Assembly: GCA_023394965.1 (NCBI GenBank)
Contig: JAEWZX010000037.1
Coordinates: forward strand, 23,456 to 87,455
Direction of reading: 5' to 3'
DNA from: Pseudomonadota bacterium
GTDB lineage: Bacteria > Pseudomonadota > Alphaproteobacteria > Sphingomonadales > Sphingomonadaceae
Length of the DNA stretch: 64,000 nt
The position numbers and the translations under genes are program-made. Below the pieces are notes generated by a model. The model did not search any database. It was not told the DNA's origin and saw only the letters and a list, made by a program, of their open reading frames with translations. This document shows, piece by piece, positions 1 through 8,683 of the stretch (within the stretch, counting starts at the first letter, position 1; each line of letters begins with the position of its first letter).

Positions 1-1
1 C

Positions 2-805
2 GCCCACGCCTATAGCAAGGTGTGGACCGATGATGGTTCGCCGCTGGCGGTCATTACGCGCCGCCAGGCAGAGGCCATGCAGGCGCGCTTTGGCGATGCG
101 GTGCAGGTCGATTGGGCGATGCGGTACGGCACGCCTTCAATTCCCGACCGCTTGCAGGCCCTGATGGATGCGGGGTGCGAACGGATCGTGCTGGCGCCGC
201 TCTATCCGCAATATTCTGCCGCAACCACGGCCACGGTTGTGGACAAGGCTGCGGATTGCCTGCGGACAATGCGTTGGCAACCGGCGCTGCGCACGCTGCC
301 ACCCTATCACGACGATCCCGCTTATATCGACGCCCTGGCAAGCGACCTGTCGCGCCAGCTAGATGCGCTCGATTTCGAACCGGAGGTGCTGCTGCTCAGT
401 TTTCATGGCATGCCGGAACGGACCCTGCATCTGGGCGATCCCTATCATTGCCACTGCCAGAAAACCTCGCGTTTGCTGCAGGAAAAGCTGCGTCGCCCGG
501 GGCTGAAATTCCGCACTACTTTCCAGTCGCGTTTCGGACGCGCCAAATGGCTCGAACCCGCCACCGATACCGTGCTGGCGGAAGAAGCGCGCGGCGGAAC
601 CAGGCGGCTTGCCATCGCCGCGCCGGGTTTTTCCGCCGATTGTCTCGAAACGCTGGAAGAACTGGCCATTCAGGGCCGCGAACAATTTACCGAAGCAGGT
701 GGCGAACGGTTTGCGGCGCTGTCATGCCTCAATACATCTGACGCTGGCCTCACAATGCTGGAGGCTCTTTTGCGGCGCGAATTGGCAGGGTGGATTAGCG
801 CCTAG
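2..805 (+). CDS. hemH: Ferrochelatase, 5'-truncated by the window edge
   Basis: Inserts Fe2+ into protoporphyrin IX, the last step of protoheme synthesis. The reading frame is already open at base 2, so only the last 267 codons are present and the N-terminus lies outside the window. Recognisable family stretches are WTDDGSPLAVITRRQ near the visible start, LAPLYPQYSAATTATV, the LLSFHGMPERTL segment containing the conserved metal-site histidine, and FQSRFGRAKWLEPATD. The conserved acidic C-terminal motif appears as FSADCLETLEEL. A GTG at 20 is only an internal valine (HAYSKVW precedes it), so it is not the start. The P450 gene begins 39 bases downstream in the same direction. Identity is secure. 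Confidence 0.95.
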   Translation, partial: AHAYSKVWTDDGSPLAVITRRQAEAMQARFGDAVQVDWAMRYGTPSIPDRLQALMDAGCERIVLAPLYPQYSAATTATVVDKAADCLRTMRWQPALRTLPPYHDDPAYIDALASDLSRQLDALDFEPEVLLLSFHGMPERTLHLGDPYHCHCQKTSRLLQEKLRRPGLKFRTTFQSRFGRAKWLEPATDTVLAEEARGGTRRLAIAAPGFSADCLETLEELAIQGREQFTEAGGERFAALSCLNTSDAGLTMLEALLRRELAGWISA

Positions 806-844
806 GAATTACTTACACTGCGGTAAGTTGTCAGGAGCTATCGA

Positions 845-2236
845 ATGGCTACGCTTGCCGCGCATCAAACCGCGCCTACCCACTGGACGCAGGGCAATCC
901 GGGTGAAGACGCCCTTGCCCATATTCCTGGAGAGAAAGGGTGGCCGATTGTCGGCAACACCTTCCGAATGCTGGCCGATCCGCACGGCATGGCCAGGGCG
1001 ATGGTCGCCAAATACGGGCGGGTTTACAAGAACAAGGCTTTCGGTGGCTGGAACGTCGCCCTGATCGGGGCGGATGCGAACGAACTGGTCTTGTTCGATC
1101 GCGACAAGCTGTTTTCTTCCGAACAGGGCTGGGGCCCCATTCTCGACCAGCTGTTTCCGCGCGGTCTGATGCTGATGGACTTCGATCATCACCGGGCAGA
1201 CCGCCGCGCGCTCTCGATTGCTTTCAAGCCCGGGCCAATGCGGCATTATGCCGGGGCGCTCAATCGCGGCATCGCCCGGCAGGTGGACGATTGGGGGGCA
1301 GGCGACATGCGTTTCTACCCCGCCATCAAGGAACTGACCCTCGATCTGGCGGCCGACAGCTTCATCGGCATTCCCTGGGGGCCGGAAGCGGACCGGATCA
1401 ATCGCGCCTTTGTCGATATGGTTCAGGCCAGCGTGGCCCCCGTGCGCAAGCCGTTACCCTTCACCCAGATGAAGAAGGGCGTCGATGGGCGGGCCTTTTT
1501 GGTCGATTACTTCACCAGAGAAACGCAACGCCGCCGGGCCGAAGGCGGCGGACAGGACATGTTCAGCCAGTTCGCCACGGCCGAATATGACGATGGCAGC
1601 CTGATGCCGGTCGACGAGGTCGTCGATCACATGAATTTTCTGATGATGGCCGCACACGATACCATCACCTCCAGCGCAACGTCGCTGATATGGCTGCTGG
1701 CCAAAAATCCCGACTGGCAGGAAAAACTGCGGCAGGAAGTGGAAGCCGTCACCGGTGGTGCGGGCCCCGGCGGTACACCGCGCGATCTATCCTATGACGA
1801 TCTTGGCAGGCTCGAACTCACCGAAATGGCTTTCAAGGAAGCCCTGCGCTTCATCCCGCCGGTCCCTTCCATGCCGCGCCGTGCGCTGCGCGAATTCGAA
1901 TATGGCGGTTACCGGATTCCGGCCGGAACGCCCGTGGGCATCAACATCCACTGGACGCATCACAGCGAAGACTATTGGGACAATCCGGAAAAGTTCGATC
2001 CGCTGCGCTTCTCGCCCGATCAGGTGAAGGCACGCCACAAATATGCCTGGGTGCCGTTTGGCGGGGGCGCGCATATGTGCCTTGGTCTGCACTTTGCCTA
2101 TATGCAGGTGAAGATCCTGATGGCGCAGTTGCTACCCCGTTACCGGGTGGAACTGGCCAGCGCCGATCCGCAATGGCAGGCTTGGCCGATCCCCAAACCG
2201 AAGGATGGGCTGAAGGTCAGGCTGACGGCGCTGTGA
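845..2236 (+). CDS. Cytochrome P450
   Basis: Heme-thiolate monooxygenase of 463 residues, apparently soluble. Seen directly: a proline-rich entry region (IPGEKGWPIVGNTF, residues 27-40); an I-helix AAHDTITSSATSL near 269-281, with His where many P450s have Gly; the K-helix EALR at about 332-335; and the heme loop FGGGAHMCLG with the ligand Cys412. AGGAG lies about 10 bases before the ATG. The substrate is unknown. The entry region and long C-terminal part recall the CYP120/CYP26/CYP51-like side of the superfamily rather than the CYP153 alkane hydroxylases, but this is an impression. No ferredoxin or reductase gene is adjacent. The upstream neighbour hemH makes heme, which may be a coincidence. 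Confidence 0.93.
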   Translation: MATLAAHQTAPTHWTQGNPGEDALAHIPGEKGWPIVGNTFRMLADPHGMARAMVAKYGRVYKNKAFGGWNVALIGADANELVLFDRDKLFSSEQGWGPILDQLFPRGLMLMDFDHHRADRRALSIAFKPGPMRHYAGALNRGIARQVDDWGAGDMRFYPAIKELTLDLAADSFIGIPWGPEADRINRAFVDMVQASVAPVRKPLPFTQMKKGVDGRAFLVDYFTRETQRRRAEGGGQDMFSQFATAEYDDGSLMPVDEVVDHMNFLMMAAHDTITSSATSLIWLLAKNPDWQEKLRQEVEAVTGGAGPGGTPRDLSYDDLGRLELTEMAFKEALRFIPPVPSMPRRALREFEYGGYRIPAGTPVGINIHWTHHSEDYWDNPEKFDPLRFSPDQVKARHKYAWVPFGGGAHMCLGLHFAYMQVKILMAQLLPRYRVELASADPQWQAWPIPKPKDGLKVRLTAL

Positions 2237-2395
2237 TCAAAAATCGATCGCGATGCCGTCCTTGACCCAATCGCCATAGCGGGTCGGACTCAGTTCTTCC
2301 CTCTCCGTGCCCTTTTTCGGTTCGGGCGGAGGATCGTTGGTCCAGTGCGCGGGCTTCTGGAACCCTTCCGGACGTTTGCTCTCATGCTTCGACAT
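2237..2395 (-). CDS. DUF1674 / SDHAF4-like succinate dehydrogenase assembly factor
   Basis: Small 52-residue protein. The C-terminus PTRYGDWVKDGIAIDF is the signature of the DUF1674 family, whose eukaryotic member SDHAF4 binds flavinylated SdhA before complex II is completed. The N-terminal half is basic and proline-rich (KRPEGFQKPAHWTNDPPPEPKK) and probably disordered. The start at 2395 is chosen because AAGGGG stands just before the ATG. A longer version to 2452 would overlap the start of the divergent rsmB gene and adds no family similarity. It is convergent with the P450 gene, and the stop codons nearly touch. Confidence 0.8.
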   Translation of the reverse strand: MSKHESKRPEGFQKPAHWTNDPPPEPKKGTEREELSPTRYGDWVKDGIAIDF

Positions 2396-2451
2396 GCCCC
2401 TTAGATGATGGTGCTGGCGGCTTTGCGCAAGTCCGCGTAAGGCGCGCGGCA

Positions 2452-3684
2452 ATGGCTCAACCTCAAGGTATCCACGCCCGCCGCGCCGCGCTGCGCCTGC
2501 TCGATGCAGTGCTGCGCCGTGGCGAAACGCTCGACATCGCTTTCAACGGCGCGACGAAGGATGTGCGCAAGTTCGAAGACAAGGCGCTTGCCCGGGCCAT
2601 CGCCAGCGAAGTGCTGCGCTGGATGGTCGATCTCGATGCACTGATCGATTCCGCGACGAAGAAGCCGCTGCCCGACGATGCCAAGGTGCGCACGGTCCTG
2701 CGCATGATGCTTGCCCAGTGGCTGCGGCTCGACACGCCGCCGCATGCGGTGGTCGCGACAGGGCTGGATTTGCTTGCAGGCGGCCCGCGTCGGCTGGCGC
2801 ATGGGGTATTCTCGACATTGACCAAGCAGCAGACATCGTTGCCCGCTGCGCCGACGCTGCCAGCAGAGGTCGCTGCCCGCTGGGGAGATCGGGGCGCTGC
2901 CATCGCTACTGGCCTGGCTGTTCCCCCGCCGCTGGATCTGACCTTGCGCAATCCGGCCGAAACCGGACAGTGGCAGGTCAAGCTTTCGGCAGACAGCGTC
3001 ATCGACGGTCATCTGCGCCTGCCACGCGGTGAAAATATCGAAAAGCTGCCCGGGTTCGCAGAAGGCGCGTGGTGGGTGCAGGATCTTGCCGCTTCGCTTC
3101 CCGCCAGACTGCTGGGCCAGGGGGAGGGGCGCCATGTGCTCGACCTGTGTGCCGCCCCCGGCGGCAAGACGCTGCAGCTTGCGGCGCAGGGCTGGAAAGT
3201 CACTGCGCTCGATATTTCCAAGCGTCGGCTGGATCTGCTCAAGGCCAATCTGAAGCGGGCGGGTCTGGCCGCCAGCACCATTCGCGCCGATGCGCTGGTG
3301 TGGGAACCGAAGCACCAGTTCGATGCCATCCTGCTCGACGCGCCATGCACCGCCACCGGTACCGCCCGCCGCCATCCCGATGTGCTGCACCGCATCGGCG
3401 CACGGCAGATCGAAGAGATGGCGGAACTGCAGACGGCCCTGCTTGGCCGTGCACAGGGCTGGCTCAAACCGGGCGGTACACTGGTCTATGCAACCTGCTC
3501 GCTCGAAAGGGAGGAGGGGGAAGACCGCGCACGCGCGGTCGACCTCGCGCCCCGGCCGATCAGTGTGCAGGATCTGCCCGACGGGCTGGTGCCGACCAGC
3601 GAAGGCTGGCTGCGCACCGATCCTGGAATGCTGCCGGATAGCGGCGGGCTCGACGGCTTCTTCGTCGCCCGCTGGGGCAGCTAG
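2452..3684 (+). CDS. rsmB: 16S rRNA (cytosine-C5) methyltransferase, RsmB/NOP2 family
   Basis: SAM-dependent m5C methyltransferase acting on 16S rRNA (C967 in E. coli). The protein has 410 residues. An N-terminal NusB-like helical domain (about 1-140, RRAALRLLDAVLRRGETLD...) precedes a Rossmann methyltransferase domain with the SAM loop VLDLCAAPGGKTLQLA, the acidic motif VTALDISKRRLDLL, the catalytic-pair motif LLDAPCTATGTARRHPD and the nucleophile motif YATCSLEREEGED. Both conserved cysteines (PC and TCS) are present. The start overlaps nothing, but it is divergent from and close to the small DUF1674 gene. The length is typical of alphaproteobacterial RsmB. Confidence 0.93.
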   Translation: MAQPQGIHARRAALRLLDAVLRRGETLDIAFNGATKDVRKFEDKALARAIASEVLRWMVDLDALIDSATKKPLPDDAKVRTVLRMMLAQWLRLDTPPHAVVATGLDLLAGGPRRLAHGVFSTLTKQQTSLPAAPTLPAEVAARWGDRGAAIATGLAVPPPLDLTLRNPAETGQWQVKLSADSVIDGHLRLPRGENIEKLPGFAEGAWWVQDLAASLPARLLGQGEGRHVLDLCAAPGGKTLQLAAQGWKVTALDISKRRLDLLKANLKRAGLAASTIRADALVWEPKHQFDAILLDAPCTATGTARRHPDVLHRIGARQIEEMAELQTALLGRAQGWLKPGGTLVYATCSLEREEGEDRARAVDLAPRPISVQDLPDGLVPTSEGWLRTDPGMLPDSGGLDGFFVARWGS

Positions 3685-3712
3685 AACGCGGCTGCCCCAG
3701 TCGGGCCGCCCA

Positions 3713-4291
3713 TCAAAGCAGGTGGGGGAAAGCCGTTTCCGCAATCACCCACCCGCCGATTGCCAGGAACAGCAAGGCTGCGGTGATCCGCACCGCCTTC
3801 AGCGACACACGCTCCACGATCGCGGTGCCGAAATAAACCGCCGGGACATTTGCCAGCATCATGCCCAGCGTCGTGCCCAGCGTGACCATTGTGACATCCT
3901 GGAACTGCGCCCCCAGGGCGATCGTGGCCACCTGCGTCTTGTCTCCGATCTCGACGATGAAAAATGCAATCGCGGTCGTCAGGAATGCGCCGAACCGTGG
4001 AGCCTTGGGTTCTTCATCGTCGTCCAGCTTGTCGGGAACGAGCGTCCAGAGAGCCATGGCAATGAAGCTGACCCCCACGGCATAGCGGAACCATTGCCCT
4101 TCCAGCAGATTGGCAACCGACTGTCCGATGAAAGCGGCGATGCCGTGATTGGCAAGGGTCGCCACCAATATGCCCAGGATGATGGGCAGGGGTTTGCGAA
4201 ACCTCGTCGCCAGGACGATGGCGAGCAGCATTGTCTTGTCGCCGATTTCGGCCAGCGCGACCACGGCGGTGGAGGTGAGAATGGCTTCCAC
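3713..4291 (-). CDS. TMEM165/GDT1 (UPF0016) family cation exporter, probable Mn2+ efflux
   Basis: Integral membrane protein of 192 residues with about six hydrophobic segments arranged as two homologous halves. Each half carries the family signature E-x-G-D-K-T: LAEIGDKTMLLA near residue 14 and IVEIGDKTQVAT near 115. Family members exchange Ca2+/Mn2+ for H+; bacterial members such as MneA export manganese. The start is a GTG at 4291 preceded by GGAGATAT at good spacing. The roughly 180-base leader carries a probable yybP-ykoY manganese riboswitch (separate entry), which strongly favours Mn2+ export as the role. It is convergent with rsmB. Confidence 0.9.
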   Translation of the reverse strand: MEAILTSTAVVALAEIGDKTMLLAIVLATRFRKPLPIILGILVATLANHGIAAFIGQSVANLLEGQWFRYAVGVSFIAMALWTLVPDKLDDDEEPKAPRFGAFLTTAIAFFIVEIGDKTQVATIALGAQFQDVTMVTLGTTLGMMLANVPAVYFGTAIVERVSLKAVRITAALLFLAIGGWVIAETAFPHLL

Positions 4292-4299
4292 AGGATATC

Positions 4300-4475
4300 T
4301 CCGGGCCGGGCTTCAAGACTGCAACGACACCCGACCTCCCGCCCGGCCGGACGGAAGTCAGGTGTCATTGGTCTTGCCCGAACGGATATGCTCGAACCCC
4401 TGCGCCACGACCTCTCGGCCGAGTATGTTGACGCGAAGGAACCGCATGCGAATGCGGTGGGCTACTCCCCAGATG
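4300..4475 (-). promoter_or_regulatory. Probable yybP-ykoY manganese riboswitch in the exporter leader
   Basis: On the minus strand the leader begins with CTGGGGAGTAGCC (complement of about 4460-4472), the hallmark L1 loop segment of the yybP-ykoY class. It continues with GCGTCAACATACTCGG (complement of 4419-4434), an arrangement I associate with alphaproteobacterial members of the class. A GC-rich pairing region follows just before the SD of the TMEM165/GDT1 gene. Known members bind Mn2+ and switch on exporters of exactly this family. Boundaries are approximate and the fold was judged by eye. Confidence 0.7.
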
Positions 4476-4611
4476 ACGGGCGGGCGCTAGCAGCGGCAGG
4501 GCGGGTATGCAAGGCTGGCCGGGGCCGTGCCGCGGTCATTACGGGCTTTCCTACCTGTCTGCAGACGTGCCAGCATCCTCGCCATGTTCGCCTTATCCCG
4601 CCAGCACTGTG

Positions 4612-4654
4612 AAAAGCCGCCGCGGGACAAGGTTTATCCCGCGGCGGCTTTTTT
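4612..4654. terminator. Bidirectional intrinsic terminator
   Basis: A perfect 12-bp stem (gccgccgcggga at 4616-4627 with tcccgcggcggc at 4637-4648) encloses a 9-base loop. A T-run follows on the plus strand, and an A-run at 4612-4615 gives the T-run on the minus strand. It lies just downstream of msrA on the minus strand and separates it from the riboswitch leader. Confidence 0.88.
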
Positions 4655-4727
4655 GGTCTTGGACAGTGTAACACCCGGTCCATGTTTCAGCCTTGCGGCT
4701 GCGAAGCTGAACAGGTGGACGGACGAA

Positions 4728-5264
4728 TCAGGCGTCTTCCTTGAGGTACTTCTGGAAGCTCTTGCGCAGCTTCATCAGCTTGGGCGGGATTACGGCCAGG
4801 CAGTAAGGGTTACGCTGGCCTTCGCCTTCCCAGTATTCCTGATGGTAATCCTCCGCCGGATACCATTCGCCGCTCTCGATAGTGGTCACGGCGTTCTGGC
4901 CGGGATGTTCCTCGTCCCACCGCGCGATGGCCGCCTTCGCTTCCTCTTCCTGCCCGTCGAGCGGGAAGATGGCGCTGCGGTACTGGGTGCCCACATCGTT
5001 GCCTTGGCGGTTCAACTGGGTCGGGTCGTGCGTGCCCAAAAACACGTCGTAAAGCTGGGCAAGGGTGATCCGGTCGTCGTCGAACGTCACCCGCACCCCT
5101 TCGGCATGGCCGGTATTGCCGGTGCAGACCTCTTTGTAGGTCGGGTGCGGCTGATGCCCGCCGATATATCCACTCTCCACCGCGCTCACGCCGATCACGT
5201 CTTTCATCACCGCTTCGGTGCACCAGAAGCACCCGCCAGCAACGATCGCCTGCTGTTCTGCCAT
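4728..5264 (-). CDS. msrA: Peptide-methionine (S)-S-oxide reductase
   Basis: Repairs oxidised methionine by reducing the S-sulfoxide, using a catalytic cysteine. The catalytic motif GGCFWCTEAV lies at residues 10-19. Further family blocks are VESGYIGGHQPHPTYKEVCTG, GHAEGVRVTFD, FLGTHDPTQLNRQGNDVGTQYRS and AEDYHQEYWE. At 178 residues it is a normal single-domain MsrA with no fused MsrB. The start MAEQQ is chosen because AAGGAG sits about 9 bases upstream; longer in-frame starts to 5342 have no such site. It is followed by a strong terminator and is divergent from the exported methyltransferase-like gene. Confidence 0.94.
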   Translation of the reverse strand: MAEQQAIVAGGCFWCTEAVMKDVIGVSAVESGYIGGHQPHPTYKEVCTGNTGHAEGVRVTFDDDRITLAQLYDVFLGTHDPTQLNRQGNDVGTQYRSAIFPLDGQEEEAKAAIARWDEEHPGQNAVTTIESGEWYPAEDYHQEYWEGEGQRNPYCLAVIPPKLMKLRKSFQKYLKEDA

Positions 5265-5369
5265 GTCGTCAAACTCCTTGTTGGACATACAGATAGGAAT
5301 CCATCCCCCGCTTGTCATCGTGTGGCCGCACGTGCAGGACATGGCCCATCAAATCGAGGGAGAGATCCG

Positions 5370-6221
5370 ATGCGTTACCTGCTCGCCGTCACAGCACTGG
5401 CCTTCGCCGTTCCTGCCGTTGCGGATGATCATGATCTGCCCGATCCCGCCGTCTTCGAAGCAAGCCATGCCGAAGCGCTGTCCGGCGCGATCAATCACCC
5501 CAGCCGCGCGGATGATCGCGCGCGGGACCAGTTCCGCCATCCGTCCGAAACGCTCGCCTTCTTCCGCGTCGCGCCGGACATGAAGGTGGGCGAATATGCC
5601 CCCGGTGGCGGCTGGTACACGCGCGTGCTCGGCCATTATCTTGGCGGCGAAGGCAAGCTCGTCGGCCTCTATTACGATCCCGCCAGCGGGCCTTTCGATG
5701 AAGAAGCGCAGCAACGTATCCGTGCCGGTGCGGCAGGCTTTCCTGCCGAGGCCGCCGAATTCACAGGGCTGCCCGCAGACCATTTCTCCGCCATGACGCT
5801 CGACGCGGTGCCGCAGGGCGAAGCAGGCACATTCGACCGTATCCTTGTCATCCGCATGCTGCACAACATGATGCGCTGGAACAATGCCGACAGCGAAATC
5901 AAGGCCATGCGCGGCCTGCTCAAGCCTGACGGTATGCTCGGCATCGTTCAGCACCGCGCCCCGGCGGATGCCAGCGCCGATTATGCCAATGGATCGAAAG
6001 GCTATCTGCGGCAGGACGATGTCGTTGGTTTCGTAGAGGCGCTCGGTTTCGAATTCGTTGGCAGCAGCGAAGTGAATGGCAATCCGCGCGATCCGGCCAA
6101 TTGGGAAGGCGGCGTGTGGATGATGCCGCCAAGCCTGGGAGGCGATGATGCGATGGATGCGAAAACGCGCGACCTGGGCGAAAGCGATCGCATGACGCTG
6201 CTGTTTCGCAAGCGGCCCTGA
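5370..6221 (+). CDS. Exported class I SAM methyltransferase-like protein
   Basis: 283 residues. The N-terminus MRYLLAVTALAFAVPAVADD is a clear Sec signal peptide. The mature part resembles the predicted methyltransferases of COG4798: FFRVAPDMKVGEYAPGGGWYTRVLGHYL has the form of motif I with an altered glycine loop, FDRILVIRMLHNMMRWN matches motif IV, and LKPDGMLGIVQHRA matches motif V. A methyltransferase in the periplasm would lack SAM, so the real activity is uncertain. GAGGGAGAG precedes the ATG. The same frame stays open far upstream, but that part lies opposite msrA and is not coding. Confidence 0.82.
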   Translation: MRYLLAVTALAFAVPAVADDHDLPDPAVFEASHAEALSGAINHPSRADDRARDQFRHPSETLAFFRVAPDMKVGEYAPGGGWYTRVLGHYLGGEGKLVGLYYDPASGPFDEEAQQRIRAGAAGFPAEAAEFTGLPADHFSAMTLDAVPQGEAGTFDRILVIRMLHNMMRWNNADSEIKAMRGLLKPDGMLGIVQHRAPADASADYANGSKGYLRQDDVVGFVEALGFEFVGSSEVNGNPRDPANWEGGVWMMPPSLGGDDAMDAKTRDLGESDRMTLLFRKRP

Positions 6222-6302
6222 CCGGATCGTGCCTGTCAGCCAATGTTCAGGCGCGCAGGTGCAACTCCTCGATGTTATGTTGTTACATTGGGGAATGGAT
6301 AT

Positions 6303-7067
6303 ATGATCAAGGCTTGGACATCGCTGTTTGCCCTGCCGCTGGCAATCGCCGGCTGCACCGATCGCGCCGACGATGCTCGCGGGGTGGATCACGGCGAAAC
6401 GCTGTTATCCGTCAGTGCCAGCGGGCAGGCGGAAAGCCGTCCGGACCGCGCCCAGTTCGAAGCGGGGGTGGAAACCTGGGCCCGCACGGCGAAAGAGGCG
6501 AGCAAGGCCAATCAGGAAAAGATCGCCGAAATCGTCGGCGCGCTGGCCGAACTCGGCGTGGCGGAAAAAGACATCCAGACGCGTGCCGTGACTGTGCGAC
6601 GTATCGACTGGGGCGAACGCAAAGGCCAGTTTCAGGCGGGCAATGTCGTCGAAGTGACGCTGCGCGATCCTGCCAGGGCAGGCGATGCGGTGGCTGCTGC
6701 GACCGAGGCAGGGGCCAATATTGTGGCGGGGCCCAATCTGTCGATGACCGATCCCGAAGCGACGGCCAACCTCGCCTATGCCGATGCCTATAAGGCGGCG
6801 CGCAAGCGCGCGGAAGCCTATGCCGAAGCAGCAGGGATGGAAGTCAGCCGCGTACTCTATATCCGCGATGCCGGCGGGCAGCAGGGGCAGACCTGGCTTC
6901 GCGGCGCGGAGGCTATGGCCGATAGCGCGGCGATCCGCACCCAGAGCGCTGCGCCGCCACCTCCTGTATCGCCGCCTCCGCCCGTAAATCTTTCGCCTTC
7001 CATGATGGTCGGGACGACGCACAGCAACGTCTACATCCAGGTGGACTTCGCCCTGCGGGAGAAATAG
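6303..7067 (+). CDS. SIMPL-domain (DUF541) lipoprotein
   Basis: 254 residues. MIKAWTSLFALPLAIAGC is a lipoprotein signal whose lipobox cysteine is residue 18. The SIMPL/DUF541 domain follows: an opening strand LLSVSASGQAESRPDRAQFEAGV, then the periodic ELGVAEKDIQTRAVTVRR, VEVTLRD and AYKAARKRAEAYAEAAGMEVSRVLYI. A proline-rich stretch (PPPPVSPPPPVNLSP) precedes the closing strand NVYIQVDFALREK. Family members such as E. coli YggE and Brucella BP26 are periplasmic or envelope proteins linked to oxidative stress, with no known catalysis. The SD-like GGGGAA lies before the ATG. aguB begins 9 bases downstream. Confidence 0.87.
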   Translation: MIKAWTSLFALPLAIAGCTDRADDARGVDHGETLLSVSASGQAESRPDRAQFEAGVETWARTAKEASKANQEKIAEIVGALAELGVAEKDIQTRAVTVRRIDWGERKGQFQAGNVVEVTLRDPARAGDAVAAATEAGANIVAGPNLSMTDPEATANLAYADAYKAARKRAEAYAEAAGMEVSRVLYIRDAGGQQGQTWLRGAEAMADSAAIRTQSAAPPPPVSPPPPVNLSPSMMVGTTHSNVYIQVDFALREK

Positions 7068-7076
7068 GGCGACCGC

Positions 7077-7940
7077 ATGAGAGAACTGACCGTCGCCGTC
7101 CTGCAGTTGCCACTTGCCCGTCCCCAGGCAGCGGACAATATTGCCGCTGTATCGGCATTGGTGGAGGAAGCCGCTGGTCGCGGGGCACAGGTGATCCTGC
7201 CGCCAGAACTGTTCGCTGGCGAATACTTCTGCCGCGAAGAGGAAGAAGAGCTCTTCGCACTGGCGCACCCTCTGGCGGAAAGCCCGAGCGTGCTGGCAAT
7301 GCGGGAGCTTGCTGGGCGGCTGGGGGTGGCAATCCCGACCAGTTTCTTCGAACGCGATGGGCAGCACTACTACAACACGCTCGCCATGATCGGTCCCGAT
7401 GGCGGGATAATGGGGACCTATCGCAAGAGCCACATTCCCGACGGCCCCGGCTATGAAGAGAAATACTACTTCCGGCCGGGCAATGACGGGTTCAAGGTGT
7501 GGGACGTTTTCGGCGCTCGTGTCGGGGTCGGCATTTGCTGGGATCAATGGTATCCCGAATGCGCCCGCGTGATGGCGCTGCAGGGGGCCGAAGTGCTGTT
7601 CTATCCCACCGCGATCGGTTCCGAGCCGTACGATGCAGATCTCGATACCAGCCGCATGTGGCGTCGTGCGATGATCGGACATGCCGTATCCAACTGCATG
7701 CCCGTCTGCGCTGCCAACCGAATCGGTCACGAAGGCCCAGCGGATCGACAGCAGAGCTTTTACGGCCACAGCTTCATAAGCGACGAGTGGGGCGATCTGA
7801 TCGAGGAATTTGATGGCTCGTCAGAAGGTGTGCTCGTGACCACACTCGATCTCGATCGCGCTAGAAAGCATCGTGCCGGCATGGGTTTCTTCCGCGACCG
7901 GCGACCGCAGCTTTATGGGCGTATCTGCCAGGACATCTGA
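7077..7940 (+). CDS. aguB: N-carbamoylputrescine amidase
   Basis: Nitrilase-superfamily hydrolase converting N-carbamoylputrescine to putrescine in the agmatine route. The protein has 287 residues. The Glu-Lys-Cys triad is visible: Glu in LPPELFAGEYFC (about residue 43), Lys in YRKSHIPDGPGY (about 120) and Cys in VGICWDQWYPECAR (about 158). The aromatic DGPGYEEKYYFRPG and the tail GFFRDRRPQLYG are typical of the AguB subgroup. No agmatine deiminase gene is nearby. The gene follows the SIMPL lipoprotein closely and could be co-transcribed with it and folK. Confidence 0.92.
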   Translation: MRELTVAVLQLPLARPQAADNIAAVSALVEEAAGRGAQVILPPELFAGEYFCREEEEELFALAHPLAESPSVLAMRELAGRLGVAIPTSFFERDGQHYYNTLAMIGPDGGIMGTYRKSHIPDGPGYEEKYYFRPGNDGFKVWDVFGARVGVGICWDQWYPECARVMALQGAEVLFYPTAIGSEPYDADLDTSRMWRRAMIGHAVSNCMPVCAANRIGHEGPADRQQSFYGHSFISDEWGDLIEEFDGSSEGVLVTTLDLDRARKHRAGMGFFRDRRPQLYGRICQDI

Positions 7941-7995
7941 TTGACACCGGCTCTGTCGATTCCCTGGTTGCGGGGCTGTTAAGGATGGCTCGTTG

Positions 7996-8487
7996 ATGGC
8001 GTCTGGCAAGCATTGCTATCTGATCGCACTCGGCTCGAACCGGCGGCTGCCCAATGTCGGCAGTCCACGCGCCGTGCTGGATGCTGCGGTCGCAGAACTT
8101 GGGCGTCAGGGCTGGCAGGTCGAAGCGGTCTCCCGTTGGATTGACAGCATTCCGCTTGGTCCTTCGCTCAGGCGCTACGCCAATGGCGCGGCAATCATTG
8201 CCGGAGACCTTGATCCGCTCGGTGCGCTGGAAAACCTGCAGTCGATAGAAGCACGGTTCGGAAGAGAGCGGCGCGGCCAGCGATGGCGTTCACGAACACT
8301 GGATCTTGATATCGTGTTGTGGAACGGAGGCGCCTGGCATTCTTCTCGCCTTACCGTCCCGCATCCGCAGTTTCGTCAACGCAGCTTCGTCCTAGGTCCC
8401 TGTGCCGAGATCGCCCCTAAATGGCGTGACCCTGTTTCCGGCTGGACGGTGCGCCAGCTTGCAAAGCGAACTTTTTCCCAAGCTTAG
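7996..8487 (+). CDS. folK: 6-hydroxymethyl-7,8-dihydropterin pyrophosphokinase
   Basis: Transfers pyrophosphate from ATP to 6-hydroxymethyl-dihydropterin in folate synthesis. The protein has 163 residues. The N-terminal YLIALGSN, the middle RYANGAAII, and the signature RWRSRTLDLDIVLW with its Mg2+-binding aspartates are present, followed by LTVPHPQFRQRSFVLGPCAEI. The start is the ATG at 7996; a TTG directly before it (7993) could also be used. AAGGA lies about 11 bases upstream. It is followed by tRNA-Lys. Confidence 0.93.
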   Translation: MASGKHCYLIALGSNRRLPNVGSPRAVLDAAVAELGRQGWQVEAVSRWIDSIPLGPSLRRYANGAAIIAGDLDPLGALENLQSIEARFGRERRGQRWRSRTLDLDIVLWNGGAWHSSRLTVPHPQFRQRSFVLGPCAEIAPKWRDPVSGWTVRQLAKRTFSQA

Positions 8488-8550
8488 TCGCACTTGCCAC
8501 ATCACCCGCTTGACCACCCGGCAGCGCGCCCCTAGGTGGCACGCCGTGGT

Positions 8551-8627
<77 letters not shown>

Positions 8628-8683
8628 CCACGATCCGCACCGAGGCCGGAGTGCCGGCACCAACTATCCGGAGCCGCCATCCC

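Noticed and set aside
2401..3744. Minus-strand frame of 447 codons opposite rsmB
   Set aside because: Antisense shadow of a well-conserved methyltransferase gene.
4527..5369. Long upstream extension of the exported methyltransferase-like gene
   Set aside because: It runs antisense to msrA and across a terminator; the real start with signal peptide and SD is at 5370.
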